NCBI RefSeq assembly: GCF_024723825.1
Contig: NZ_JANQBQ010000001.1
Span: forward strand, 3,348,001 to 3,412,000
From: Romboutsia lituseburensis
GTDB taxonomy: Bacteria; Bacillota; Clostridia; Peptostreptococcales; Peptostreptococcaceae
DNA: 64,000 bases
Direction: 5' to 3'
The translations under genes were made by a program, and so were the position numbers. Within the stretch, counting starts at the first letter, position 1; the number at the start of each line of letters is the position of its first letter. Below are positions 63,924-64,000 of the stretch, piece after piece. Under the pieces are notes generated by a model, which was given only the letters and a program-made list of their open reading frames with translations, was not told the origin of the DNA and searched no databases.

Positions 63924-64000
63924 TTGGATACAAAGTTGAAAAATTTTAGTGGGAAGATAATAAAAGAAAAAAGTTTAATTTTTAATTTGATTTTAATTTT
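63924..64000 (+). CDS. Start of a gene cut by the window end, unidentified
   Basis: A TTG start with GGTGGTG seven bases upstream opens a frame to the window end: a basic N-terminus (KLKNFSGKIIKEK) followed by the start of a hydrophobic helix (SLIFNLILI). This fits a membrane sensor such as a transducer or histidine kinase, but 25 codons are too few to decide. Confidence 0.4.
   Translation, partial: MDTKLKNFSGKIIKEKSLIFNLILI

Noticed and set aside
1-64000. CRISPR arrays, tRNA, rRNA, insertion sequences, prophage genes
   Set aside because: No regularly spaced repeats, no cloverleaf with CCA end, no rRNA-like GC-rich stretch, and no transposase or phage protein motifs were seen on either strand.

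Overview
The window reads as one continuous flagellum, flagellar-glycan and chemotaxis island from a very AT-rich, Gram-positive, spore-forming clostridium. I would place it in the Peptostreptococcaceae (Clostridioides, Paraclostridium, Romboutsia or Intestinibacter relatives). The reasons are the codon use, strong AGGAGG-type ribosome binding sites with frequent TTG and GTG starts, a fused FliR-FlhB protein, a c-di-GMP-I riboswitch ahead of flgB, Spo0A-like boxes and the gene order. This placement rests on memory of gene order, not on a search.

Region 1 (1-18.3 kb) is a surface-glycan cluster abutting the flagellar operon, so the glycan is probably attached to flagellin. It encodes a TPP-dependent acetolactate-synthase-like enzyme (cut by the window edge), a radical SAM protein, a HAD-domain protein, an SDR epimerase/dehydratase, two FkbM methyltransferases, a three-part GT2 glycosyltransferase, an RfbH/E1-type 3-dehydrase with the complete iron-sulphur cysteine pattern, a TPR-TagF phosphotransferase, an SGNH-like protein and a complete licA-licB-licC set. 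A TPR-containing GT2 gene lies convergent to this on the minus strand. Together they predict a flagellar glycan that contains a (possibly branched) 3,6-dideoxyhexose and is decorated with phosphocholine or a similar CDP-activated phospho-alcohol. This is the most interesting system in the window.

Region 2 (18.3-40.5 kb) starts with a coiled-coil gene of unknown function behind a sigma-28-like promoter. It continues with a long regulatory leader: sigma-A-like promoter, c-di-GMP-I riboswitch, terminator, tandem Spo0A-like boxes and a second terminator. The early flagellar operon follows: flgB-flgC-fliE-fliF-fliG-fliH-fliI-fliJ-fliK-flgD-flgE-motA-motB-fliO-fliP-fliQ-fliR/flhB-flhA-fliA-flgF/G-flgG-fliM-fliN and a membrane protein of unknown function. 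flhF, flhG, fliL and flbD are absent from their usual places. FliM lacks the N-terminal CheY-binding peptide.

Region 3 (40.5-42 kb) is a short interlude: a GtrA-family membrane protein on the minus strand, then mntP behind a yybP-ykoY (manganese) riboswitch.

Region 4 (42-63.5 kb) is a duplicated chemotaxis locus. Five transducer genes share near-identical signalling domains and differ in their sensor halves. They surround two chemotaxis gene sets: cheA-cheC-cheW-cheY, and a fuller cheA-cheB-cheC-cheD-cheW-cheR-cheY. Promoters of the form TAAA-N16-CCGTATA (sigma-28/FliA type) precede three transducer genes, the fuller block and the smaller block. A deleted transducer remnant, with its promoter, last codons and terminator intact, lies directly before the first cheA. 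The window ends with the start of another gene (TTG at 63924) behind a promoter carrying three TTAAGA direct repeats.

No tRNA, rRNA, CRISPR array, transposase or phage gene was seen.
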